Positions 16,963 through 26,174 are shown, numbered from the stretch's first letter. The stretch is 64,000 nucleotides of DNA from Nocardiopsis_C rhodophaea (GCF_039530945.1 NZ_BAAAPC010000004.1:281484-345483), one strand, 5' to 3'. Numbers and translations: made by a program. The notes: generated from the letters alone by a model not told the origin.

Positions 16963-17408
16963 CCGCGGACCGGTGGCCGCACGGCCACGGGCCGGCGCGG
17001 TTCTGTGACGGGCCGTGAGGCGAGCTAGTGGCTTGTTCTACCACGGCCGGATGTGGACATTTTCGGTATAACTTTTCGGTTGATTGCGGTGATCCTAAAC
17101 CGGGTTATTCGCGTCCCCTTCGCTGGTTGTCCTGCTGCTCACGGAGAATTACCGCAGGTGAGGGGATGTTTGGGCGATGTGGGCATCCGGTGCGACGCTC
17201 CCCGTGCGCCACTGCGCCCCCGCCTTAAGGGGTGCGGCTGCGACCGTGGGCGTTGTCCGAGGTCAGTATCATCTCGTTGGCCCGCCATCACGTCACGGCC
17301 CAGTGGCGGCCGATCTTCTTTTCCTCCTGCACTGAGATGTCCCCCGACCCCCGTGCCGGGCGTCCCGCTGGCGCCCCACGCTCGATCACGAACAGGTTCA
17401 CCATCATC
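16963..17408. other. Intergenic region with a short hairpin
   Basis: GTGGCCG (16973-16979) and CGGCCAC (16982-16988) form a hairpin after the nuclease stop. The rest is locally AT-richer (about 17040-17110) and probably promoter DNA for the next operon. I see no gene. Confidence 0.4.
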
Positions 17409-17534
17409 ATGAGCGCCGCGTTTCCGCCGCGACGAGGACTGCGTCCCTGTCCCAACGGATCCGCCGCAGGCCGCCCGTCGGTGTGCCCGGACTGCGGACC
17501 GCACCCGCGTGCCGACCGGCGGGCGATCGCGTGA
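17409..17534 (+). CDS. Small ORF with CxxC, coupled to membrane protein
   Basis: A 41-residue frame containing RPCPNGS and CPDCGPHPRADRRAIA, a possible half zinc ribbon. Its TGA stop overlaps the GTG start of the next gene by four bases, which favours real translation. The ribosome binding site is weak. No family was recognised. Confidence 0.35.
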   Translation: MSAAFPPRRGLRPCPNGSAAGRPSVCPDCGPHPRADRRAIA

Positions 17535-18955
17535 GCGGCCGCAGGGAACCGGGACGCCAGCGGGGCTCGGTCGTCATCGTCATCTCGCGCGACGAGCACA
17601 GCGCGGAAATCACCATCGAGGGACGCACCCAGGTGGTCACCGGCTCCATCCCCAAGGAGACCCGCCGCGCCGCGCTCGACGTCGCCACCGGATACGCCGC
17701 CCACCTCGGCCGTTCCGTCCTGGTCAACGCCAGGGACGCCAACGGCGCCTGGCAGCTCATCATCAGCCCGACGGGTGTGGTCCGGGCGGCAGGCGGTAGC
17801 GAAGCCGAACTCGTGGCTCGGCCCGCCGCCAAGCGCCAGAGGAAGGGAAAGAAGGTCGCCCTCGCCCTGTCCGGTGGCGCGCTGGCGGTTGTCGCGGCCC
17901 TCGCTGTCGGTGCCGTATGGGTCTGGGGGCCCGACGGGACCAACACCACGGTCAACAACGGCGGTGCCGAGGAATCCGGCGTCCTCCTGGAGGCCCGCGC
18001 CGCACCGCCGGGGTTCTCGCGGGAAGCGGCGTGGAGGCTCCCAACACGGACCGGGACCCGCCCGGCCCTCGCTCCCGATGGGAGCCTGGCCGCTTACATC
18101 AACCCCAACGACGAGCTCGTGGTCGTCGACCCCGAGGGCGAGCAGAAGTGGTCGGCCAAACTTCCCCTCGCCTCCTCGGACATCGTGGGGGCACCGGTCT
18201 TCGTGGGCGCGGACGACGGCTACGGGATGGCGGTCACCGACAACGAGACCCTGTGGCAGTGGCCGGTCGGCGGAGGTGACCCCGAGGCCATCAAGCTGCC
18301 CGACGACGCCCGCGTGACCTTCGCCGGGACGAGCCCCCTTGTCCTCGATCCAAGCGATGCCTACATCCCGGACGGCGGGAAGCTGGCGAAGATCAAGGTC
18401 CCCTCCGGGTTCGGCGCGATGATCGCCGACGGCGGCCGTGTCCTCACGGGCGTCAAGACCGGCAGGTGGATCTGGGTGACCGCCGACGACGCCGACGGCA
18501 AGGAGATCGTGCCGAAGGCGCCTTCCGGAGCCGACCGGCCGATCGAGCTGCTCACCGCCCGCGCGGACTACACCGTCGTCCTCTGGGAAGCCGAGGATGG
18601 AGACGACGACCTGCTCGCCGTGCACGACGCCCAGGACGGCGCACCGATCGCCGCGGCCGCGGTCGACGGCGATGAACTCGCTGAAGCCCGGTGGGTGCGG
18701 GACGGCTCTCGTGCGGCCTACGGCCCGGTGATCTTCGACCTCGAATCCGGTGACGCGCGCACGCTTGAGGGGTTCAGTCCCGTCAGCGTGGCCGGCGACA
18801 TGGTCTACGGCGAAGCCGTCGGCGCCCGTGTCGCGGTTCCTGCTGGCGGCGCCCCCATCGATATGGACATGGACGCGGTCCGGCCCTGGGGGCTGCTCGG
18901 CGACCGCGCCATCGTCATCGCCAATGGCGACCTCTATGCCCTCTCCCCCGAATAG
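17531..18955 (+). CDS. Membrane-anchored protein with extracellular repeat-like domain
   Basis: A 474-residue protein in three parts. A cytosolic N-terminal domain of about 90 residues (SVVIVISRDEHSAEITIEGR) is followed by one transmembrane segment near residues 105-130 (ALSGGALAVVAALAVGAVW). An extracellular part of about 340 residues has repeated strands ending in DGS, DGG or DPEG, suggestive of a beta-propeller. I do not recognise a family. It directly precedes an LPXTG-type surface protein, so the two may work together at the cell wall. GTG 17531 is chosen because of the four-base overlap with the upstream small frame. Confidence 0.7.
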   Translation: MSGRREPGRQRGSVVIVISRDEHSAEITIEGRTQVVTGSIPKETRRAALDVATGYAAHLGRSVLVNARDANGAWQLIISPTGVVRAAGGSEAELVARPAAKRQRKGKKVALALSGGALAVVAALAVGAVWVWGPDGTNTTVNNGGAEESGVLLEARAAPPGFSREAAWRLPTRTGTRPALAPDGSLAAYINPNDELVVVDPEGEQKWSAKLPLASSDIVGAPVFVGADDGYGMAVTDNETLWQWPVGGGDPEAIKLPDDARVTFAGTSPLVLDPSDAYIPDGGKLAKIKVPSGFGAMIADGGRVLTGVKTGRWIWVTADDADGKEIVPKAPSGADRPIELLTARADYTVVLWEAEDGDDDLLAVHDAQDGAPIAAAAVDGDELAEARWVRDGSRAAYGPVIFDLESGDARTLEGFSPVSVAGDMVYGEAVGARVAVPAGGAPIDMDMDAVRPWGLLGDRAIVIANGDLYALSPE

Positions 18956-18985
18956 AAGTATCCCCCGATGAAAGAAAGGAGCAGG

Positions 18986-19879
18986 ATGTCCTTTACAGCA
19001 CGCGCGGTCACTGTGACCGCCGCGGGTCTGATGGCCGCCGGATTCCACGCGGCCCCGGCGTTCGCGGACACTGTCGCGGAGGCGGCCCCCGAGGCCGCCG
19101 AAGCGCCTGCGACCACGAGCGAAGCCCCCCAGGGGGCTCCGGCCACCACGGCGTCGCTCGCCGCTTCCGCGGAGACGGCACCGGTGACCTTCGCCCCGCC
19201 TGTGGACGAGGGGCAGCCGGGCGACGACGGTGGCGGCGGTGACGTCGACCCGGGCGATGACGGCGGCGACAGCGGCGCCGGCGAACCCGGCGGCGGTGAC
19301 GGCTCTGGTCAGCCGGGTGGTGGTGACGACGGCTCTAGTCAGCCGGGTGGTGGTGACGACGGCTCGGGTGAACCGGGTGGTGGTGACAACGGTTCCGGTG
19401 AGCCGGACCCGAACCAGCCTGGCGAGCCGGGTGGTGGTGACGACGGCTCGGGTGAACCGGGTGGTGGTGACAACGGTTCCGGTGAGCCGGACCCGAACCA
19501 GCCTGGTGAGCCCGGCGACGACCAGAACCCGGGTACCCCCGAGAAGCCCGGGACTCCGGAGGAGCCGGGTAAGCCCGGTAAGCCCGGCCCTGAGGGCCCT
19601 CAGGGACCCCAGGGGCCCCAGGGGCCTCAGGGTCCGCAAGGCCCCACGGGTCCGCAGGGTGAGCAGGGCTCAGCCGGTTCGGGTGCGACCGACGCCGACG
19701 GCCAGACCGCTCCGCAGCAGGGCACGTCCTCCAACGGTGGCGGCACCACCAAGGCCGGCCAGCAGCTGCCGGTCACCGGTGTCGACCTGTCGGGTTTCGT
19801 GCTCGGTGGTGCGGTCATCGCCGGTATCGGCGCGATGACCGTGTTCGCCTCTCGGGGCCGCGCTCCGCAGCTGCGCTAG
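18986..19879 (+). CDS. LPXTG-type collagen-like surface protein
   Basis: A 297-residue wall protein. The signal peptide ends near PAFAD, followed by an Ala/Thr/Glu-rich stretch. Next come Gly/Asp-rich repeats (PGGGDDGSGEPGGGDNGSGE), a Pro/Gly/Lys segment (PGTPEEPGKPGKPGPEG) and collagen-like GPQGPQGPQGPQGPQGP triplets. The C-terminal sorting signal is LPVTG, then a hydrophobic helix and an Arg-containing tail. Sortase would anchor it covalently to peptidoglycan; no sortase is in the window. AAGGAG lies five bases before ATG 18986, which decides the start over ATG 18968. Confidence 0.88.
   Translation: MSFTARAVTVTAAGLMAAGFHAAPAFADTVAEAAPEAAEAPATTSEAPQGAPATTASLAASAETAPVTFAPPVDEGQPGDDGGGGDVDPGDDGGDSGAGEPGGGDGSGQPGGGDDGSSQPGGGDDGSGEPGGGDNGSGEPDPNQPGEPGGGDDGSGEPGGGDNGSGEPDPNQPGEPGDDQNPGTPEKPGTPEEPGKPGKPGPEGPQGPQGPQGPQGPQGPTGPQGEQGSAGSGATDADGQTAPQQGTSSNGGGTTKAGQQLPVTGVDLSGFVLGGAVIAGIGAMTVFASRGRAPQLR
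19341..19506 (+). repeat. Tandem direct repeat in surface-protein gene
   Basis: Bases 19341-19422 recur at 19425-19506 as an 82-bp identical copy, a period of 84 bp or 28 codons. Shorter Gly/Asp units precede it. Such repeats change number by slippage. Confidence 0.85.
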
Positions 19880-20002
19880 GACAGGCGGCGATCACCGCGC
19901 GGGCGACCACGTGACGTGAGGCGTCGATGCCGTAGGGCTGTTGGCCCGAACGGTACGGCGGCGAACTGAGCAAGGAGCCCGAGCACGCGGACATCCCCAA
20001 TC

Positions 20003-20034
20003 CCGTCCCGGGCCACCACTGTGGCCCGGGACGG
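20003..20034. terminator. Bidirectional terminator between surface-protein gene and MFS gene
   Basis: CCGTCCCGGGCCAC (20003-20016) pairs perfectly with GTGGCCCGGGACGG (20021-20034) around the loop CACT. It lies between two convergent genes. Confidence 0.8.
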
Positions 20035-20061
20035 CCTAAGTTCGGGTGATCTGACCGGGAT

Positions 20062-21285
20062 CTACGCGCGCGGACGCAGGGTCGCGGCGAGCAGCGCCGC
20101 GCACAGCGACCCCAGCGGAACCAGCCACAGCGCCGTCCCGAGCGACGAAGCGTCGGCGACCGTCCCGACCAGCGGTGGGAACGTCAGGAACCCCAGGCGT
20201 CCCAGCCACCCCACGACCACCACCCCGTCCCCGCTGCGCACGCCCGGAACTTCGCCAGCCGACGCCAGTGTGAGTGGAAAGAGTGTCGCCACCCCCAGGC
20301 CGACCAGGCCGAACCCCGCGATCGTCGTCGCGGTCCCCGGCCACAGCAACGCCCCCGCCATCCCCGTGGCCGCCAGCAGCGTGCCTCCGCGTGCCACCGC
20401 CACCGCGCCGAACCGGTCGGTCAGCCGGTCGCCGGTCAGCCTCCCTACGGTCATCATCGACTGGCAGGCGATGAACGGCAGGCTCGCGAGCATCAGCGGC
20501 GCACCGAGCTCGCCGTGCGTGTAGACCGCGCCCCAGGACGCAGCCGCGTCCTCGATCGCTCCCGCTAGCATCAGCAGCAGGCTCAATGCCAGCAGCGTTC
20601 CGACCGCACAACGCGCACGCCGCAGCAGGTCCCGCGGCCCTTGCGCGGGTCCGCCACCAATGTCGCGTTCGGCGTGCTCCGGTCCCGGAAGCAGGAATCG
20701 GGACGACGCCAGCGCCGCGGCGGCGAGGACGACCGCGACCCCTCCCAAGTGGGCCGGCAGGGGGACACCCAGCTGCGCCGCGCTCGCTCCGACCAGCCCC
20801 CCGCTGACCGCCGCAATGCTCCACAGCGCGTGGAACAGGTTGATGATGGACCGGCCGTAGCGGCGCTGTACCCGCAGCGCGTGCGCGTTCATCGCTGAGT
20901 CCATCCACGCGTCGGCGCATCCCAGCGCGAACAGCGCCGCGGCCAACGTCCCCCATCGCGGCGCCGCCGCCACCAACGGGAGCACACCGGCGCCGAGCAC
21001 TCCTGAGGCCACCGCGACCCTGCCGCTGCCGAACCGCCTGATCAGCGGACCGGCCAGCATGCCGGTCAGCAGCGCCCCGAACGGCATCGCCGCGATCGCC
21101 GCCCCCAGAGCGGCGTTGGACAAGCCCAGACTGTCCTTGATCGCGGGAAGCCACGGCACCACGTTGGTGTAGGTGAACCCGTTGACGAGGAAGAGGACCG
21201 CCACCGCACCCCGCGCGTGGCCGGCCTCCCGACCCGGTGTCCGTGCTTGACGACCGATCGCCACGTGAGCCTCCCGGATGCCCAC
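20062..21285 (-). CDS. MFS transporter
   Basis: A 407-residue major facilitator with about 12 helices. The N-terminal half includes FLVNGFTYTNVVPWLPAIKD and the loop motif GPLIRRFGSGRVA. The fifth-helix region NLFHALWSIAAVSGGLVGAS resembles the FucP/YbjJ-type group. The substrate is unknown; export of small molecules or sugar uptake are both possible. The start at ATG 21285 lies opposite the upstream region of the GNAT gene. Confidence 0.85.
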   Translation of the reverse strand: MGIREAHVAIGRQARTPGREAGHARGAVAVLFLVNGFTYTNVVPWLPAIKDSLGLSNAALGAAIAAMPFGALLTGMLAGPLIRRFGSGRVAVASGVLGAGVLPLVAAAPRWGTLAAALFALGCADAWMDSAMNAHALRVQRRYGRSIINLFHALWSIAAVSGGLVGASAAQLGVPLPAHLGGVAVVLAAAALASSRFLLPGPEHAERDIGGGPAQGPRDLLRRARCAVGTLLALSLLLMLAGAIEDAAASWGAVYTHGELGAPLMLASLPFIACQSMMTVGRLTGDRLTDRFGAVAVARGGTLLAATGMAGALLWPGTATTIAGFGLVGLGVATLFPLTLASAGEVPGVRSGDGVVVVGWLGRLGFLTFPPLVGTVADASSLGTALWLVPLGSLCAALLAATLRPRA

Positions 21286-21450
21286 GCGGCCTCTGGCGAC
21301 GCCGCGCGTCCGGACATCGTAGGGGTTGCGTTCGATCGGGAGTGCCCTATACGTATGATCTTCTGGCAGATTCCGCCGACCTATGACGATCGCGACGCCC
21401 CCAGCCGGATCCCCGCTCGTCCGGCCGATGACGACCGGAGCCCCTCAACG

Positions 21451-22017
21451 ATGATCGACCTGAGCGCGCTGCGTGAAAAACCCACTCTGTCGGGTGAGCA
21501 CGTCCGCCTGGTGCCGGTACGGGAGGAGCACGCCGACGACTTCTACGCCTCGATGCGGGACCAGGAGGTCCGCCGCCTGACCGGGACGCATCGGCGGTTC
21601 ACCTACACCGAAGTCCGCCAGTGGTGCGCCACCAGAGGCGAGCAGGCCGACCGGGTGGATCTGGCCATCATCGAGCGGTCGTCGGGGCGCTTCCTCGGTG
21701 AGCTGGCCCTGAACGACATCGATCCCGACAACGAGAGCGCCGCCTACCGCATCGCGCTGTCGGCCATCGAGTTCACCGGGCAGGGAATCGGCAAGGAGGC
21801 CACTCGCCTGGTGCTGGAGTACGCCTTCGACCGTCTGGGGCTGCACCGCGTCTGGCTCGACGTCTACGCCTTCAACATGCGGGCGATCGCCGTCTACCGT
21901 GCCTGCGGATTCAGCGTCGAGGGCCGCCTGCGCGACGCACTGCTGTGGGAGGGGCGCCGCCACGACGCCCTGATCATGGCGGTACTGGAAAACGACTACC
22001 GCAAGGCACTGGGCTGA
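21451..22017 (+). CDS. GNAT-family N-acetyltransferase (RimJ/RimL-like)
   Basis: A 188-residue acetyltransferase. The acetyl-CoA loop is QGIGKEATRLVLEYAF, and the C-terminal part LHRVWLDVYAFNMRAIAVYR with CGFSVEGRLR is typical of the RimJ/RimL-type Acetyltransf_3 group. These enzymes acetylate protein N termini, aminoglycosides or small amines, and the acceptor cannot be read from sequence. The frame extends upstream, but ATG 21451 matches the family start and has GGAG ten bases upstream. Confidence 0.88.
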   Translation: MIDLSALREKPTLSGEHVRLVPVREEHADDFYASMRDQEVRRLTGTHRRFTYTEVRQWCATRGEQADRVDLAIIERSSGRFLGELALNDIDPDNESAAYRIALSAIEFTGQGIGKEATRLVLEYAFDRLGLHRVWLDVYAFNMRAIAVYRACGFSVEGRLRDALLWEGRRHDALIMAVLENDYRKALG

Positions 22018-22209
22018 GGCGGGACCTGGGGGCGCGGCCGGTTCCCCGCGGCGTGGGCCTTCGACGGCCCCGGTCGCCCACGGGTGGAGATTTGCTCGCC
22101 GAGGATGTTGTCCAAGGTAGGGAAACGGGTATCCCGGTAGCACTTTCTCCACCGCACCTCGGGAGGGGAGCGGCGTCGCCACCGCCGCACCGGCGGGCGG
22201 AGACGCCGG

Positions 22210-23520
22210 ATGACCATGAATCCGCTACCCGTATCGTTGCCGTTTACCGATCGCTCCGAGGCCGGGCGTCGGCTCGCCGAGCGCGTGCGCACGTTGGACC
22301 TCCGCAATGAGCCCATCGTGCTGGCCCTTCCACGCGGCGGGGTGCCGGTCGCTGCCGAACTGGCCCGCCGTCTGCGGATCCCCCTGGACGTCCTGATGGT
22401 GCGCAAGATCGGCCTGCCCGGCCACGCCGAGCTGGGGGTGGGCGCGATCGCCGAGGACGGACAGGTCGCCTTCGACGACGTCGCCCTCGCGCGCCTGCAT
22501 GTGTCCCGGGACGCGCTGATGGCCACCGTCGACCAGGAACGGGCTGAGCTGGACCGGCGCCTGCGCGCCTACCGCGGGTCGCGCGGGGCGCCGCGCCTGG
22601 CCGACCGGGATGTGATCGTCGTGGACGACGGTGTCGCCACAGGCGGCACCGCGCGCTCGGCGCTGCGCATGGTCCGCCGCGCCCATCCGGCGCGGCTCGT
22701 GCTGGCGGTCCCCGTTGGTTCGCAGTCGGCGATGGAGGCGCTGCGCCCCGAGGTCGACGACCTGGTGGTGCTGACGGCGCCGGAGAACTTCCATGCCGTG
22801 GGGGAGTGGTACCGCGACTTCGCCCAGCTCACCGACGCCGACGTGACGGCCCTGTTGACCGAACTGCGCGAGGCCGAGACCGGCGGCGAGGCGGAGCGCG
22901 CGGTCCGCATCCGCGCGGGCGACGTCTACCTCGACGGGGATCTCGCGACCCCGGCCAACGTGCGCGGGGCTGTGGTCGTCGCGCTCGGCCACGGGCGGCA
23001 CGACCCGCGGCACCGGTCGGTCGCCGCGCGGACGCGCCGGTCGGGGCTGGCCACCCTGCTCATCGATCTGTTCACCGCGGAGGAGTGGAACCGCGTCAAT
23101 GGCGGGGGCGAGGAGGTCACCGCCATGACGCTGGGCGAGCGGTTGGAAGAGGTGGTGGGGTGGCTGCGCCGGGCCACCGAGCTGGGCGACGCCCGCGTCG
23201 GATTGTTCGGGTCGGGGGCCGGGGCGCCGGCGGCGCTGGTGGCCGCCGCGGGGCGCCCCGACGACGTCGCGGCGGTCGCGGCCCACGGTGGCCGGATCGA
23301 CCTGGCCGAGGAGCGACTGCCCGGCGTACGCGCGCCGACCCTCGTGCTGGTCCAGGGCGACGATTCCTTCCTCCGGGAACTCGCCGAGTGGGCGATGAGT
23401 CGCATGGGAGCACCGCACGAGCTGTGCGTGGTCCCCGGGGCCGAGCAGCTGCTCGGTGAGCCTGGCGGGTGGCAGGAGGTCAGGGACGCTGTGGCCGAGT
23501 GGTTCGACCGGCACCTCTGA
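22210..23520 (+). CDS. Phosphoribosyltransferase fused to alpha/beta-hydrolase-like domain
   Basis: A 436-residue two-domain protein. Residues of about 10-215 are a type I phosphoribosyltransferase with the PRPP loop VIVVDDGVATGGTA. Residues of about 230-436 resemble dienelactone hydrolase (VVVALGHGRHDPRH, LIDLFTAEE). This fusion occurs in other actinobacteria and proteobacteria without a clear function. The nucleophile elbow reads G334-S-G-A-G338, with Gly where the Ser or Cys of GxSxG should be. The hydrolase part may therefore not be catalytic in the usual way. ATG 22210 or ATG 22216 could be the start. Confidence 0.85.
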   Translation: MTMNPLPVSLPFTDRSEAGRRLAERVRTLDLRNEPIVLALPRGGVPVAAELARRLRIPLDVLMVRKIGLPGHAELGVGAIAEDGQVAFDDVALARLHVSRDALMATVDQERAELDRRLRAYRGSRGAPRLADRDVIVVDDGVATGGTARSALRMVRRAHPARLVLAVPVGSQSAMEALRPEVDDLVVLTAPENFHAVGEWYRDFAQLTDADVTALLTELREAETGGEAERAVRIRAGDVYLDGDLATPANVRGAVVVALGHGRHDPRHRSVAARTRRSGLATLLIDLFTAEEWNRVNGGGEEVTAMTLGERLEEVVGWLRRATELGDARVGLFGSGAGAPAALVAAAGRPDDVAAVAAHGGRIDLAEERLPGVRAPTLVLVQGDDSFLRELAEWAMSRMGAPHELCVVPGAEQLLGEPGGWQEVRDAVAEWFDRHL

Positions 23521-23720
23521 TTCGGCACTCGGGCGGGGGACGCGTGGCGCGCGGTGCTCGGCCCCGTGCCACGGTCGGGTCGTGCGGGTGCGCCACTGGC
23601 CGGGAAGCGCGGGGGTGGCGCCACCGGTGCTGGAGCGGTTCTCGCTCAGCGCGCCATGGCCCGACGACCGCGTGCTGTGGCGGTTGCGGAGGATGGCGAG
23701 GAAAGAAAGGGGCCAGAAAA

Positions 23721-23762
23721 CCCGTGGCGCCCTCGACGTGTGCTACGTCGGGGCGCCACGGG
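23721..23762. terminator. Long stem-loop between convergent genes
   Basis: CCCGTGGCGCCC (23721-23732) pairs with GGGCGCCACGGG (23751-23762), extended by CGACGT/ACGTCG inside. It follows the fusion gene and faces the convergent WhiB gene. Confidence 0.7.
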
Positions 23763-23795
23763 TGAATATTTGAGGCCGGGGCCGCAAAGGGAACT

Positions 23796-23824
23796 GGGAT
23801 CATCCCCGCGGGTACGGGGACACC
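23796..23824 (-). repeat. Solitary CRISPR-like repeat
   Basis: On the minus strand this reads TCCCCGTACCCGCGGGGATG, differing at one position from CCCCGTACACGCGGGGATG at 10690 over the shared 19 bases. No second copy sits one repeat-spacer length away, and no cas genes are seen. Confidence 0.5.
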
Positions 23825-23878
23825 TGGTGTCATGCCTCCGCCCGCTGCCAGGGGCAGAGCCCGGGGAGAGAAGCCGGA

Positions 23879-24178
23879 TCAGGCGGCGTTGGCGCGGCGC
23901 ATGCGGCGCCGGCGCTCCGAGGCCCGCTCGTCTTCGTTGAGGCCGCCCCAGGTGCCGTACTTCTCAGGCCGCGAGATCGCGTAGTCGAGACACTCGGTAC
24001 GGACCGGGCAGGCACCACAGATTTCCTTTGCCTTGCGCTCGCGAATCTCCCGCTCCGGCTGGCGCTCGCCATCGGGGCCGAAGAAGAGCACGAGGTCTTC
24101 GCCCCGGCACGCGGCGGCATCCTGCCACCCCCAGCTCGGGCGGGGGCGCAGCGCGGCCTGCCGACGTACCTGAGACAT
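23879..24178 (-). CDS. WhiB-family iron-sulfur transcriptional regulator
   Basis: A 99-residue Wbl protein. Cys24, Cys54, Cys57 and Cys63 (AACRGED, ICGACPVRTEC) form the [4Fe-4S] site. The GTWGG turn is at residues 75-79, and a basic C-terminal stretch ERRRRMRRA contacts DNA. Wbl proteins work with the main sigma factor and respond to redox state or nitric oxide. Which paralogue this is cannot be settled by eye. AGAGGTGG precedes ATG 24178; the frame is open upstream but that part is not conserved-looking. Confidence 0.92.
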   Translation of the reverse strand: MSQVRRQAALRPRPSWGWQDAAACRGEDLVLFFGPDGERQPEREIRERKAKEICGACPVRTECLDYAISRPEKYGTWGGLNEDERASERRRRMRRANAA

Positions 24179-24659
24179 GGTTGAACCACCTCTACTGAAT
24201 TCGCTAGTAAGCTGTTGAACAGCTAGGGTCAGAACAAAACGTTGGTCATACGGCGTGAGGCACCCCGCACGACGCAACGCCGTGCGATGCTTCGGTGTTC
24301 CCGGTGTGGCGGAGACCACTGCGGCGCAGATCCGCCGAAGACGGCGGGCGCTCACGCAAACGGCCGGGGAGGCGATCCCGCACTCCCTGCGAGCCGGTAC
24401 GTAATCATGCCATCCCCACTCCCGCTTGCGCACGGGGGGTGGGGAAATTACTCGCTCAACCGTTACCTCAACCGCCCGATCCGCGACCGATCTTTGCGGA
24501 TCTGTCCGGTTTTGGTCGTGAATCACGAGAACCGGCCTGCTTCAGCCAGACCTCAGACATCGTATGGGGGATTTCGGTCCGTGCCTAGGGGGAGACCCTG
24601 ATGCACGCATCACATTCCGGTCTAGACCAAGACGGTACGGCGCCGCGCCGTCCGCGCAG
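24179..24659. other. Long intergenic region upstream of whiB-like gene
   Basis: No supported gene in about 480 bases. It must hold the promoter of the WhiB gene on the minus strand, since Wbl genes often have long upstream regions. I see no conserved motif I can name. Confidence 0.4.
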
Positions 24660-25304
24660 CTAGAGGTCGTGCTGCTCGCCCGGGAGCAGCCGCGTGTAGT
24701 CGACGTCGGCCACCGTCATCTTCAGTACGCGGGCGTAGATGCCCGCTCCATCCTCGTTGAGCAGGCCGTCGTGGATGGCGAGAGCGGTGCGCGGCGCGAC
24801 CCGGCGGAGGTAGTCGATCACCTCGCTCACCTTCGACCACGGTGCCTGCACCGGAACCAGGAGCGTGGTCACTGGATCCTCGGGCACGGTCAGCGCGTCC
24901 CCCGGGTGGAACACCCCACCAGCCGATGTGTCGATCCGGAAACCGATGTTGGTTATGACCGGAATGTCGGGGTGGATCACCGCGTGCCGCTCCCCGTAAA
25001 CATGCGCGTCGAACCCGGCGATGCGGGGCGTGTCGCCGTGGGCCACCGCGTGCACCCGCGCGCCCAAGTCGCGGAGCTCGTCCAGCTGCGCGGCGATCCC
25101 CGCGTGCGTATAGATCTCCACGCCGGGGCGGGCCCGCACCGCCGCCCGCAGCCGGTCCAGGTCGAAGTGGTCCGGATGCTCGTGGGTGACCGCGATGGCG
25201 TCGGCCCCCACCGCCGCATCGGGTTCGCTGAAGCCTCCCGGGTCGATGACCAGGGTGGCGCCGTCCCGCTCCAGGCGCACGCAGGCGTGCCCGTGCTTGG
25301 TCAT
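24660..25304 (-). CDS. MBL-fold metallo-hydrolase
   Basis: A 214-residue beta-lactamase-fold hydrolase of the UlaG-like/L-ascorbate-6-phosphate-lactonase type. The metal motif is THEHPDHFD (HxHxDH), with a further His in ERHAVIHPDIP, an Asp in GVFHPGDALTVP, and a final His in ALAIHDGLLNEDG. The substrate is unknown; the family includes phosphodiesterases and lactonases. ATG 25304 (MTKHGHACVRL) is the natural family start; the frame extends to 25418 without similarity. Confidence 0.88.
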   Translation of the reverse strand: MTKHGHACVRLERDGATLVIDPGGFSEPDAAVGADAIAVTHEHPDHFDLDRLRAAVRARPGVEIYTHAGIAAQLDELRDLGARVHAVAHGDTPRIAGFDAHVYGERHAVIHPDIPVITNIGFRIDTSAGGVFHPGDALTVPEDPVTTLLVPVQAPWSKVSEVIDYLRRVAPRTALAIHDGLLNEDGAGIYARVLKMTVADVDYTRLLPGEQHDL

Positions 25305-25610
25305 GCGCGTCGTGCCGGTGTGCACGGTCAAATGGTCCTTTCCCTCTACGTCGAACCGTCGAGCCGGGGGATGAGGTCCCGGGCGCGGCCGCGCCCAGGA
25401 CGCCACGCAACGTCGCACCGACCCTATCGGCGACCCGGCTTGCGGACAGGGGCACGAATCGCCGTGCCCCCGACCCTTAGGGGAAGAGTGCGGGGGACAG
25501 CAGGGAACGGACAGCGCCGCGACATCGTCCGATGGAGGTAAACATGAACCGGGGCGCCGTCATCCTCAGGCCTCCGGACGAACCGCATACCAACGTAGAA
25601 ACGAGGAAGC

Positions 25611-26018
25611 GTGGCTCTGCTGCGGCTTATTCTCAACATCATCTGGCTGGTCGTCGCCGGCTTCTGGCTGGCGCTCGGCTACGTGGTCGCCGGCCTCATC
25701 TGCTGCGTCCTCATTGTCACCATCCCCTTCGGTGTCGCCTCGTTCCGCATGGCGAACTACGCGCTGTGGCCGTTCGGCCGGGAACTCGCGCGCCGGCCGG
25801 GGGCGGGCGGCGGCAGTACACTGCTCAATGTCATCTGGATCATCGTGGCCGGGTGGTGGCTGACCATCGGCCACATCGCGACGGCGCTCGGCTTGGCCGT
25901 GACCATCATCGGCCTGCCCTTGGCCTGGGCCTCGCTGAAGATGATCCCGGTGGCGCTCGCTCCGTTCGGCAACGAGATCGTGCACAGTGGTCGTGTCCGG
26001 GAACCGTGGCAGTTGTGA
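25611..26018 (+). CDS. YccF-domain inner membrane protein
   Basis: A 135-residue membrane protein with two repeated YccF units, LILNIIWLVVAGFWLALGY and LLNVIWIIVAGWWLTIGH, each followed by a second hydrophobic helix. Family function is unknown. GAGGAA lies two bases before GTG 25611, and the match of the N terminus to the family supports this start. It stands alone, followed by a palindrome at 26046-26065. Confidence 0.88.
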   Translation: MALLRLILNIIWLVVAGFWLALGYVVAGLICCVLIVTIPFGVASFRMANYALWPFGRELARRPGAGGGSTLLNVIWIIVAGWWLTIGHIATALGLAVTIIGLPLAWASLKMIPVALAPFGNEIVHSGRVREPWQL

Positions 26019-26045
26019 CGCGGTCGCCGAGGTGCACGCGGGCGA

Positions 26046-26065
26046 CGCGGCCCCGCGGGGCCGCG
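26046..26065. terminator. 20-bp GC palindrome after yccF-like gene
   Basis: CGCGGCCCCG and CGGGGCCGCG abut as a perfect palindrome 28 bases after the stop codon. It is a plausible but unproven terminator. Confidence 0.4.
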
Positions 26066-26174
26066 ACGTGGGGGAGTGCCGTTCGGGAACAGGGGCGCGG
26101 TCCGCGTCCGGGGCCGCGGTCAGCCCGGTGACCGGGTGCGCGGCAGGGTAATCAGCAAAGGGGCCGATGTGTGG

